DNA of 23,044 nt, from the IMG/VR virus record IMGVR_UViG_3300031825_000072, positions 1 through 23,044 of that record; one strand, written 5' to 3'. The position numbers and the translations under genes are program-made. Below the pieces are notes generated by a model. The model ran no database searches. It worked only from the letters and a program-made list of their open reading frames with translations, and was not told where the DNA came from. Position 1 is the first letter of the stretch. The number at the start of each line of letters is the position of its first letter. Shown in pieces: positions 7,292 to 14,066 of the stretch. This DNA comes from a virus.

Positions 7292-8110
7292 ATGGATAAG
7301 CAGATGGTGGCCTACGACGCGGCGGCGGGGAAGTATCCGCTCGATGGCCGCGGGCCGGAAAAGATGACGCTGGGTCCGCAGATCCGCGCGCCCAAAAGCA
7401 TGTGGTACCACGGCCTCGGCGGGCCGGTGCTGACACAGAAGCGCCTGGGCGGCGCCGCGGCCGCGAACGTCGGGGAGACCGACACGCTCCTCTTCGGCAG
7501 CGGGGCGGTGATGTCGCTGTACCAGGAGACGGCGCAGACGCTGATGCCGGTGGGCGCGGCGACTGGGCTGGATATCTCCTGCGACCTGGTGAATAACGAG
7601 GCGCTGCAGTGGGTCTGGGGCGACAGCGGCGACCAGTACAGCCCCTACGCCTTCAAGATCGGCACCCACGCGTTCTACTATGAGTCGGATATTACGCTGC
7701 CGGATATCTCGGGAACCGACTTCTTCGGGATCTACGTGCGGAAGTACGAGGCGTTTAACGCGACGTTCACCAGCTACACGGACTATGCGTTCCTGGGCGT
7801 GATCGCGAACGCCGGCCTGATCCGGAGCTACACGGACCTCAACTCCGGCGGCTCTCCAACCTCGACTTCGACCGGGATCACCTGGGCGGACACCGAGCGG
7901 AAGAAGCTGCGCATCGAGGTGGCGCTCACCGGCGTGGTGACGTTCTCCGTCAACGGAGCAGTGTTGGGCGCTACCTCCTTCACGTTTGACGTGGATGACT
8001 ACGTGATCTGCGGCGGGCGACTGCTGCATGACACGGACGTGGCCAACGCGACGATCCTGAACCGGATGAGCCTCGGCCTCCTGGGCGAGACGCTGCCGAT
8101 CCTGCCGTAA
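7292..8110 (+). CDS. Putative head decoration or structural protein (272 aa)
   Basis: Not matched to a named family. After an N-terminal arm (to about residue 45) the protein is almost entirely beta-strand-like, with alternating hydrophobic and polar residues, many Gly/Thr/Ser, and a pattern (FFGIYVRKYEAF, KKLRIEVALTGVVTFSVNGA) like concanavalin A-type lectin or LamG sandwiches. Position straight after the major capsid gene, between two strong hairpins, suggests an abundant capsid-associated protein such as a decoration or head-fibre protein. It is followed by a T-tailed terminator. It could also be an adhesin-like accessory head protein. Coding status is secure; role is inference. Confidence 0.75.
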   Translation: MDKQMVAYDAAAGKYPLDGRGPEKMTLGPQIRAPKSMWYHGLGGPVLTQKRLGGAAAANVGETDTLLFGSGAVMSLYQETAQTLMPVGAATGLDISCDLVNNEALQWVWGDSGDQYSPYAFKIGTHAFYYESDITLPDISGTDFFGIYVRKYEAFNATFTSYTDYAFLGVIANAGLIRSYTDLNSGGSPTSTSTGITWADTERKKLRIEVALTGVVTFSVNGAVLGATSFTFDVDDYVICGGRLLHDTDVANATILNRMSLGLLGETLPILP

Positions 8111-8133
8111 GGCGCTGTAAATCGAAGGCTGAG

Positions 8134-8163
8134 AGGTCGCTCCGGAGACGGGGCGGCCTTTTT
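8134..8163 (+). terminator. Rho-independent terminator with GAGA loop
   Basis: Arms 8134-8144 and 8149-8159 pair over 11 positions, nine Watson-Crick plus two G-T, closing a GAGA tetraloop, and T's run from 8159 to 8163. This is the most canonical intrinsic terminator in the window. It sits 24 bp after the 272-aa gene and 18 bp before the next start, so the head genes upstream could be expressed more strongly than the genes downstream. Confidence 0.8.
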
Positions 8164-8180
8164 CATGGGAGGGATTCGGG

Positions 8181-8597
8181 ATGCCGAGGAAAGCGAGATC
8201 GCTGGAGACGCCGCGCCTCAACTATCTGCGGTACCGCTTCACGCGGGCGGCGATGACGGACGGCGGGGGCACCACGGGAACCATAGCATGCCCGGGGACG
8301 CTGCCGGCGGGGGCCTACGTGCTGGGAACGCAGGTGCGGGTGTTTACCGGCTTCGGCGGCGATACGACCGCCACGGTGCAGGTGGGCGACGGCTCCGACG
8401 TGGACCGCTACACCACGGGCACGCCTTCTGTGCTCGCCGCGTTGCCGGCGGGCGTGGATGTGGGCGTGCCTTCCGGCGTGCGGTATCACGAGACCGCGAA
8501 GACCGTGACCGTGACCATTACCGGCGGCGCGGACTTCACGGCCATTACGGCCGGCGACGTGGAGATCTGCGTGGCCTACATTGAGTTCCCGCAGTGA
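8181..8597 (+). CDS. Hypothetical beta-rich virion protein (138 aa)
   Basis: A basic N-terminal arm (residues 1-25) is followed by a compact beta-sandwich-like body with repeated Thr/Val/Gly strands (TVQVGDGSDVDRY, KTVTVTITGGADF) ending in a conserved-looking hydrophobic strand. No enzyme motif is present. Such small beta proteins are common between head and tail genes as stabilising or decoration proteins. A good ribosome site (GGGAGGG, 8167-8173) precedes the ATG, which is needed because the gene restarts translation after the terminator. Its stop overlaps the next start (GTGA). Confidence 0.7.
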   Translation: MPRKARSLETPRLNYLRYRFTRAAMTDGGGTTGTIACPGTLPAGAYVLGTQVRVFTGFGGDTTATVQVGDGSDVDRYTTGTPSVLAALPAGVDVGVPSGVRYHETAKTVTVTITGGADFTAITAGDVEICVAYIEFPQ

Positions 8598-9130
8598 GCA
8601 CGGGAACCCTCACGCGTCCGAAAAACCAGGGGCGGATGCTTCCCTCCTGGTTGGACACGCGCCACCCGGAAGCGGCGCGGGGCACTACTCGCGTCCGCTC
8701 CGTGGACGCGAACCTGATCATTGGCCGGGACCTGCGGCGGGACGTGTTCCAGGTGTGGGGCCCGTCGCTCGACGCGGGCGGCTGGGTCCCCCTCTGCGAC
8801 TGCCAGGACGACACAGGGCGGCCGTTCCGGGGCGCGGTGCCGTGGGAACTGATCGTGGCGTCGCTGGTGCAGGCCCGCGGCGGGGAGCTCTCGGTGGACG
8901 TGGCGGCGCGGCACAACGAAGCGCTGGACCGGGCCAATGATGCGGCGCTGGATCGCCGCCTGGAAGAGGGCGCCAAGTTCTACGCCCGGGCCGTGGCCGG
9001 CGAGCGGGAAGGCTGGGGCCGCTGGGACGCGGCCGAGGTCGAAGACGCCTACCGGATGGCGATGGAGGGCGGCGGGAAAGCGGCGCCGCGCGGGGTGAAA
9101 CACTTTTTGCCGGCGACCGCCGGAAGCTAA
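8594..9130 (+). CDS. Hypothetical virion-associated protein (178 aa)
   Basis: The start is GTG at 8594, overlapping the upstream TGA, so it is probably translated by coupling. Residues 36-85 look like a small mixed alpha/beta domain (IIGRDLRRDVFQVWGP, then GWVPLCDCQDD with two Cys) and the rest is a charged helical region rich in Arg, Glu and Ala to about 158. No family recognised. The pattern and position, between head and adaptor genes, point to a minor head or packaging-completion protein. The function remains open. Confidence 0.65.
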   Translation: MSTGTLTRPKNQGRMLPSWLDTRHPEAARGTTRVRSVDANLIIGRDLRRDVFQVWGPSLDAGGWVPLCDCQDDTGRPFRGAVPWELIVASLVQARGGELSVDVAARHNEALDRANDAALDRRLEEGAKFYARAVAGEREGWGRWDAAEVEDAYRMAMEGGGKAAPRGVKHFLPATAGS

Positions 9131-9144
9131 CGACGGAGGTTCTG

Positions 9145-9615
9145 ATGAGCGACGAACAGCTTTTCATCGTGCGGGCGACGGACGGGCAGCCCAAGCGCTG
9201 GATGTATGACTCCAGTTGGTTCGAGCTGGCAGCCGGCGAGGAGCGGATTATGCCGCTGGGTCCGGCTTATCGGGCCGTGGCGCATTACACGGTGAACGAT
9301 AACGGCCTACCGGTCTGCACGGTGGAGGCGGAGCCGTATACGGGGCAGGTATCCCTGCAGCCGGTGCAGGCCGCCCCTGTCTACCGTGACGAAGACGGGC
9401 AGCAGTACGACACGCTGGCGGAGCTGATCGCAGCCGCCAAGCAGCGCGGCGCGGCGGAGGCGAACCGCAAGCTGGAGCCGCTGACCCTGACGGAAGCGGA
9501 CCTCGAAGCGCTGGAGCCGGCCGACCTCCGCGAACTGGCAAGCAATCGCGGCCTGACGGTTCCCGCGAACGCCACGAAGCCCGCACTCATTAAGGCGCTG
9601 CTCGCCGGAGGGTAA
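9145..9615 (+). CDS. Protein with C-terminal HeH/LEM or Rho-N-like domain (156 aa)
   Basis: Residues 1-75 form a beta-rich N-terminal part containing Trp and Tyr. A Gln/Ala-rich helix (about 90-108) follows, then residues 115-154 carry a helix-extended loop-helix signature: ADLRELASNRGLTVP, then NATKPALIKALLAG. This shape is known from SAP, HeH/LEM and Rho N-terminal domains, which bind nucleic acid or other proteins, and such domains are frequent at the ends of small phage head-tail junction proteins. It has a good GGAGG site before ATG 9145 and ends 6 bp before the adaptor gene. Nucleic-acid contact is an inference. Confidence 0.75.
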   Translation: MSDEQLFIVRATDGQPKRWMYDSSWFELAAGEERIMPLGPAYRAVAHYTVNDNGLPVCTVEAEPYTGQVSLQPVQAAPVYRDEDGQQYDTLAELIAAAKQRGAAEANRKLEPLTLTEADLEALEPADLRELASNRGLTVPANATKPALIKALLAGG

Positions 9616-9621
9616 GGCGCG

Positions 9622-10590
9622 ATGGATCTCTCAACGCTGCGCCAGGTGGCCAAGGGCCGCTATGGACTGGACCGGAGCACCGGGGAAGACTCGCTCTTTA
9701 CCAACCCGGTGCTCAATGACCTCATCAACGAGAAGCACCGCTGGTTTGCCGGCGTCTCGATGTGCTACTACCTGCCGGACCTCTACACGCCGCTGGTGGT
9801 GGGGCAATCCGCTTACGCCGGCAACGCGCGGGTGATCGAGATCGACCCCAAGACGGTGATCTTGCAGACGGCGGCCAGTACCTTCGCGCCCCTGCCGCTG
9901 CGGCTGTATCCGAGCCTGGTGAGTGAACGGGGCGCGCTGCAGGCGCTCGCTAACGGCACGCCTTCCGCCTACTGGATGCGGGCGGGGTCCGAGAACGACC
10001 AGAGCCGGATTATCGAACTGTCTCCGGCGCCCAGCACGAGCACGGCGGGAGCCGGGACCACCATCACCGAAGCGCTGAACGCGACGGAAACCGTGCTGAC
10101 GGTGGCCTCGGCGACGGGCATCAACCGGGGCATGGTGCTGGTGATCGACAGTGAGAAGATGCTGGTGATCTCCGTGGCCTCCCTGCTGGTGACCGTGCAA
10201 CGCGGACACAGCGCGACCACGGCGGCGGCGCACCTGGACAACGCGGCGGTGACGTGGAACCTCCACAACCTGATTTACGGGGCGTGGGTGTATCCGTCGG
10301 AACTCTCCGCAGACACCGACCGACCGCCCCTGGACGCCTCGGAGCATGACCGCCTTATCCCGGCTATCTGCTGGGGGATGGCGGAGCTGGACCGCTCGCG
10401 CGGGCGCCAGGATGCCCCGGTGGAGTACTGGCAGGGACAGGCGGCAGATAAGGCCCTGGAGCTGTTCGAGACCATCCGCCGCGGGACCCGCGAGGCGCCC
10501 CGCACGGCCCAGGTGGGGGCGTCGCCGCTGGATGATGCGATGGAGCGCCGGCAGGCCAAGCTCGGGCCGCTTTCCAAGCGATTGGAGTAA
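9622..10590 (+). CDS. Head-tail adaptor-like protein with inserted beta domain (322 aa)
   Basis: Probable connector ring protein below the portal, comparable by position to gp11 (tail adaptor) of T7-type phages. Residues 1-45 form an N-terminal helical part (TLRQVAKGRYGLDRST). Residues 212-290 form a helical part with IPAICWGMAELDRSRGRQDA (246-265). The next gene has both parts and the intervening segment with GTPSAYW. An extra domain at about 143-212 (ATETVLTVASATGINRGMVL, then QRGHSATTAAAH) is absent from that neighbour and resembles the small beta domains inserted in many phage structural proteins. Family assignment is by architecture and context. Confidence 0.75.
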   Translation: MDLSTLRQVAKGRYGLDRSTGEDSLFTNPVLNDLINEKHRWFAGVSMCYYLPDLYTPLVVGQSAYAGNARVIEIDPKTVILQTAASTFAPLPLRLYPSLVSERGALQALANGTPSAYWMRAGSENDQSRIIELSPAPSTSTAGAGTTITEALNATETVLTVASATGINRGMVLVIDSEKMLVISVASLLVTVQRGHSATTAAAHLDNAAVTWNLHNLIYGAWVYPSELSADTDRPPLDASEHDRLIPAICWGMAELDRSRGRQDAPVEYWQGQAADKALELFETIRRGTREAPRTAQVGASPLDDAMERRQAKLGPLSKRLE

Positions 10591-10596
10591 TGCCCC

Positions 10597-11298
10597 ATGG
10601 CAACGACCTGGGAGACGATCCGGCGGCGGGCCTGCCGGCGGTACGGACTGGCGCCGGAAGTGGAGGATGCTCTGCTTTCGGTGCCTTTGTTTTTGGACCG
10701 GGTGAACGAGCTGCTGCAGGAACTCGCCCAGGTGGGCGGTGGGTTCCGCGAGGAGTTTACGCTCGACCTGCCCACAACTGCCACGGTGGCGCTCTCCGGG
10801 CGCGTGCTGCGCGTGCTGGACGGGACCGTGCGGGTGGACGCGGACGGCAGCGGGCTGTTCGCCACGGAGCCGGAGTACGCCCAGGAAGAGGAGCTGCGGA
10901 GCTGCTACGGGGCGCTGGAGAACGTGGCGGCCGGGGTCCCGGCCTACTACTACCTGCAGCGGGGCAGCGCCGCAGATGCGATGCTCTCTCTCGTGCTCTA
11001 TCCGCGCGCCGTTACCGCCCGGACCGGGGGCCTCAAGGTGGCTTGCCGGACCTCTCCGGCGCCGGTCACCGACGCGGCGGACACCCTGCCGCTCCAGGCG
11101 CACGAGGAGCGGTTCCTCATTCCCGGGATCTGTCTGGCCCTGGCGGAGACGGAGCTATCCCGGGGGCGGCGAGACGCGCCGTTGGCGCTCTGGGATGGTC
11201 GCTGGGAGCAGGCGCTGACGGACTACGCGGACGCGGTAGAGGACAGCACTCGCAGCAACAGCCGGCGGGTGATCCATCTGAGTGACGGCTGGGATTAA
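10597..11298 (+). CDS. Head-tail adaptor-like protein, paralogue of the preceding gene (233 aa)
   Basis: It aligns by eye with the 322-aa neighbour over its whole length: TIRRRACRRYGL near the N-terminus, GVPAYYYLQRGS in the middle (114-125) and LIPGICLALAETELSRGRRD (174-193) near the C-terminus. It lacks the 70-residue beta insertion. The two adjacent copies probably arose by tandem duplication and may form successive rings, or one ring made of two subunits, between portal and nozzle. The start lies 6 bp after the upstream stop. The exact role of each copy cannot be separated from sequence. Confidence 0.75.
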   Translation: MATTWETIRRRACRRYGLAPEVEDALLSVPLFLDRVNELLQELAQVGGGFREEFTLDLPTTATVALSGRVLRVLDGTVRVDADGSGLFATEPEYAQEEELRSCYGALENVAAGVPAYYYLQRGSAADAMLSLVLYPRAVTARTGGLKVACRTSPAPVTDAADTLPLQAHEERFLIPGICLALAETELSRGRRDAPLALWDGRWEQALTDYADAVEDSTRSNSRRVIHLSDGWD

Positions 11299-11311
11299 GG
11301 GAGCGGCTGAA

Positions 11312-12193
11312 ATGGCGATTGAGAACACGCACGAGCGCGGGCCGCGGCGGGTGCTGCGGAACACGGACAACAGCTTTACCGAGAGCGTGGGCGGAGACGT
11401 GGCGCACGACGCCGCCGACACCGGCGCGCCGGTGAAGATCGGCGGTAAAGCGAATGCCTCGGCTCCGTCCGCCGTCACGGAAGGCGACCGGGTAGACGCC
11501 TCGTTTGACCTGCAGGGGCAGCTCCGGGTGACCACCGCCACGATGGCCGTGGCGGGCACGGTGGCCCACGACGCGGTAGACAGCGGCAACCCGGTGAAGG
11601 TGGGCGGCAAGGCGACGACGGGCCTATCCACGGCGCTGCCGGCGGCGGTTTCCAGCCTGGACCGGACGGACGCTCTGTACGATGAGTATGGCCGGCTGCA
11701 CGTGATCGCGGGCGGGATTACGGACGTGTTGGACGTGACCATTACTCGGCCGGCGAACGCCACGCAGTATGCGGCGGGGGACGTGATCGGGGACACGGGC
11801 GGCTCCGGGATCATGACCATCACCGGCGCGGCGCGGGTCAACGGCGGCTCCGGAATGATCGTCTCGGTGACCGTGATCGATTCCGCGGTGGAAACCGTGA
11901 AGCCGAACCTGGAGCTGTACCTCTTCGACACGGCTCCGGCCGGGATCGCGGATAACGCGCCCTGGGCGCCGAGCGACGCCGAGATGAAGCGCCTGCTGGG
12001 CTACATCGATCTGGACAATACCCCGCTGGTGACCGCCAACAACTGCACGTACCGGGTGACCTCCCACAACCCGATTCCGTTCAAGTGCCTGGCCGGGAGC
12101 AAAGACCTCTATTGCGTGCTGGTGGAGCGCGGGACCTATACGCCGATCTCCGGCGAGGTGTTCACGCTCCGCATTGGCGTGAGCCGGGATTAA
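11312..12193 (+). CDS. Virion protein with two DAVDSGNPVKVGG-type repeats (293 aa)
   Basis: The ATG at 11312 is chosen over an in-frame GTG at 11282 because AAGGGAG (11297-11303) stands 8 bases upstream and the GTG lies inside the previous gene. Two repeats of about 46-50 residues occur at 28-73 and 82-131, each beginning VAHDA and containing PVKIGGKA or PVKVGGKA and ending with a short Gly-Arg-Leu strand. This repeat type is widespread in phage virion proteins. Residues 138-293 form a beta-sandwich-like C-terminal domain. Likely a neck, fibre or decoration component; no enzyme motif. Confidence 0.7.
   Translation: MAIENTHERGPRRVLRNTDNSFTESVGGDVAHDAADTGAPVKIGGKANASAPSAVTEGDRVDASFDLQGQLRVTTATMAVAGTVAHDAVDSGNPVKVGGKATTGLSTALPAAVSSLDRTDALYDEYGRLHVIAGGITDVLDVTITRPANATQYAAGDVIGDTGGSGIMTITGAARVNGGSGMIVSVTVIDSAVETVKPNLELYLFDTAPAGIADNAPWAPSDAEMKRLLGYIDLDNTPLVTANNCTYRVTSHNPIPFKCLAGSKDLYCVLVERGTYTPISGEVFTLRIGVSRD
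11393..11704 (+). repeat. Two diverged repeat units within the 293-aa virion protein
   Basis: Units at 11393-11530 and 11555-11704 encode the two VAHDA-PVK-GGKA modules. They are similar in both DNA and protein but diverged at many third positions, which indicates an old duplication kept for its protein product rather than a recent DNA event. Confidence 0.7.
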
Positions 12194-12197
12194 CGCG

Positions 12198-12587
12198 ATG
12201 ACGCTTTCTCAGTGGTTTCGCACCTGGTGGCCGTTCCAGCCGGCGGTGGCGCCGGGTGACGCGGACCCGCCGCTGCCGGACGACGCGCTGGCGGACGTGT
12301 GGGCGGAAGTGATGCGGGAGGCGTCCCGGCTGCAACTGCCGCTGCCGGGCAGCAAAGAGGAACTGGCGGCGGGAATTGCGGCGCTGGATGCGTACCTCGA
12401 TACCCGGCTGGCGGAAGTGGACACGGCCGAGAACGCGGGCACGCTGGACGACTGGTATACGACGAACCGGACGGCGTTGAAAGCGGCCCTGCCGGCCAAC
12501 GTGCGGACGGTGGGCGCTCCGGTGCTGAAGATCGCTTTGCGGGCGGTGCGGCGGAAGCGCCGGGAACTGGCGGCACTCAATGGCTAG
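12198..12587 (+). CDS. Hypothetical helical protein (129 aa)
   Basis: It starts with a Trp/Phe-rich amphipathic stretch (SQWFRTWWPFQP, 4-15), then an acidic proline-rich linker, and then three or four predicted helices, the last strongly basic (IALRAVRRKRRELAALNG). No family recognised. It overlaps the next gene by 8 nt (12580-12587), so the two are probably coupled. The basic C-terminus could contact DNA or an acidic partner. In this part of the genome it may be a small tail assembly factor, but this is a guess from position. Confidence 0.6.
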   Translation: MTLSQWFRTWWPFQPAVAPGDADPPLPDDALADVWAEVMREASRLQLPLPGSKEELAAGIAALDAYLDTRLAEVDTAENAGTLDDWYTTNRTALKAALPANVRTVGAPVLKIALRAVRRKRRELAALNG

Positions 12588-13068
12588 CGGAGATTTGCTC
12601 TGGCCGTTCCTGGCCTGGGACGGCCAGCCGCCCGCGACCGGTTACCCGACCAAAGACTATCGGAACGGGCGCGAGGTGCTGGACTTTGACGCCGCGGCAG
12701 ACGAGACCACCTACTTCCAGGGCTGGATGCCAGCCAACTACGCCGGGGGAGGGGTGCGGTGCAAAGTCTACGCGAAAGCCTCGGCCGCCACGTCCGGGAC
12801 GGCCCGGGTAGGGATCTGCTGGGAGCGCGGTAACACGGACGCCGACGCGGATTCCTTCGCCTCGGAAAAGCAGGTGGCACTGACGGCAGATGCTACGAGC
12901 GGCATCACGTTCAGCGGCACGCTGGACTTCGCCAATAGCGAGATCGACGGCGTACTGGCGGGCGAGCCATTCCGAATCAAGTTCACCCGGGATGCAGACG
13001 GCAGCACGGGCACGGATGACATGAGCGGCGATCTGGAACTGGAGCTGATCGTGCTGACGGAAATCTAG
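12580..13068 (+). CDS. Hypothetical beta-sandwich virion protein (162 aa)
   Basis: The ATG at 12580 overlaps the preceding gene. The protein reads as a jelly-roll-type beta sandwich: Phe/Tyr-containing strands (YFQGWMPANY, 45-54), then alternating strands (VRCKVYAKAS, TARVGICWERGN), an Asp-rich loop with DADADSF, and a closing strand. The layout resembles carbohydrate-binding or C-terminal fibre domains, but no ligand site can be assigned. The gene is followed by a hairpin that covers the ribosome site of the next gene. Confidence 0.65.
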   Translation: MASGDLLWPFLAWDGQPPATGYPTKDYRNGREVLDFDAAADETTYFQGWMPANYAGGGVRCKVYAKASAATSGTARVGICWERGNTDADADSFASEKQVALTADATSGITFSGTLDFANSEIDGVLAGEPFRIKFTRDADGSTGTDDMSGDLELELIVLTEI

Positions 13069-13071
13069 CTG

Positions 13072-13110
13072 CTTGCCTCCCGGGTCGCCATAATTACCCC
13101 AGGAGGCAGG
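13072..13110 (+). promoter_or_regulatory. Hairpin sequestering a perfect Shine-Dalgarno site
   Basis: Positions 13072-13080 pair with 13102-13110 over nine bases (eight Watson-Crick, one T-G), and after a small bulge 13082-13085 pair with 13096-13099, leaving a 10-nt AT-rich loop. The downstream arm contains most of AGGAGG (13101-13106), which stands 8 bases before the ATG at 13115. Translation of the 61-aa gene should therefore be low unless the hairpin is opened, for instance by ribosomes or a protein. There is no T tract, so it is not a clear terminator. Confidence 0.6.
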
Positions 13111-13114
13111 ATCT

Positions 13115-13300
13115 ATGCGACTAGGCGAACGGTACGAAGAGCGGTTGGAAGACGGGCGGATTGCGGTGGCCACGGTGGGCTGGGACCCTGACCAGGGCAC
13201 CCCCTATCTGGAGTGTGACGACGGCGACGGCCGGCAGCAGCGACGGGCAGCGACGACGGCGGAGTTGGAAGCTTGGCGCGCCTCGCTACGGCAAGCCTAG
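13115..13300 (+). CDS. Small hypothetical protein (61 aa) with hairpin-controlled ribosome site
   Basis: A perfect AGGAGG at 13101-13106 supports the ATG at 13115. The protein looks like a small beta domain (YEERLEDGRIAVATVGWD, then PYLECDDGD) plus a C-terminal helix (TAELEAWRASL). It is acidic overall and has one Cys. No family recognised. The neighbours are putative beta-sandwich virion proteins. Its expression is probably set by the hairpin over the ribosome site. It could be a small tail-assembly or regulatory protein; nothing in the sequence decides this. Confidence 0.65.
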   Translation: MRLGERYEERLEDGRIAVATVGWDPDQGTPYLECDDGDGRQQRRAATTAELEAWRASLRQA

Positions 13301-13313
13301 GAAGGGTGGCGGG

Positions 13314-14063
13314 ATGGCGCGGGATTTCGTGGGGGCGTCTTCGCAGTATCTGGAGCGCAATGGTGCGCCGGCAACGGCAGTCCCGCTTTCTTTCGGGCTA
13401 TGGTTCAAAGTCCCGAACATTACGACCAACTACTGCCTGTGCGCCCTGGTAGACAAGGATACGGATAGTAGTTGGTTCGCGCTTTCCGCGCGCGGGGACC
13501 TCGCGAGCGACCCGGTGGTGTTTGAGCGGAAGGACAGCGCTCCCAACAACCGCGCTTCCAGCACCGCCAGCTTTTCCGCCTCGACCTGGGGGCACGCGCT
13601 GGCGGTGGCCTCCGCCACCGACTCCGGGGCCGTCTACTTGAGCGGCGGGTCGAAGGGCACGGACACGGCCATTTGCACCCCGGCCCCGGATCGCCTCTCC
13701 GTGGGTCGCCTCGGCCGGTTGACCCCGGCAGCCTACACCACCGGGCAGCTCGCGGAATTCGGGTGCTGGACGGCGGCGCTCTCGGATGCGGACGCAGCGG
13801 TACTGGGGCTAGGGGTCTCGCCGGAACTGGTACGCCCCGACGCACTGGTAGCCTACCATCGCCTGATCGGCCGGAACTCGCCGGAGACGGATGAGCGGGG
13901 GCGCTTCGAGCTGACGGTGACCGGCGCGACGGCGGCGGACCACCCGCGCATCCTGTCCGCTCCGAAGGGGCGCGGGCTGGCGTTCACGCCGGTGCAGGTG
14001 ATCGTGACAGCCGCTAACCGGGGCTGGTTCCGCACTCCCGGCATTCCCACTCGCTGGAGATAA
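13314..14063 (+). CDS. LamG/concanavalin A-like lectin-fold virion protein (249 aa)
   Basis: The ATG at 13314 is chosen over an upstream in-frame start at 13161 because AGGAAGGG (13299-13306) precedes it and the upstream part lies inside the 61-aa gene. Residues 20-190 follow the LamG_3/ConA-like pattern: SFGLWFKVPN near the start, a W-HALAV-S strand with AVYLSGG, IGR-like SVGRLGR, then GQLAEFGCWTAALSDADAAV, a hallmark C-terminal segment of that fold. The remaining 60 residues are a less clear extension. Such domains bind glycans or proteins; here a host-surface or virion-surface contact is likely. Confidence 0.8.
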   Translation: MARDFVGASSQYLERNGAPATAVPLSFGLWFKVPNITTNYCLCALVDKDTDSSWFALSARGDLASDPVVFERKDSAPNNRASSTASFSASTWGHALAVASATDSGAVYLSGGSKGTDTAICTPAPDRLSVGRLGRLTPAAYTTGQLAEFGCWTAALSDADAAVLGLGVSPELVRPDALVAYHRLIGRNSPETDERGRFELTVTGATAADHPRILSAPKGRGLAFTPVQVIVTAANRGWFRTPGIPTRWR

Positions 14064-14066
14064 CCC

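Noticed and set aside
13161-13313. Upstream extension of the LamG-like protein
   Set aside because: It overlaps the 61-aa gene and is Arg/Trp-rich; a ribosome site and ATG at 13314 fit better.
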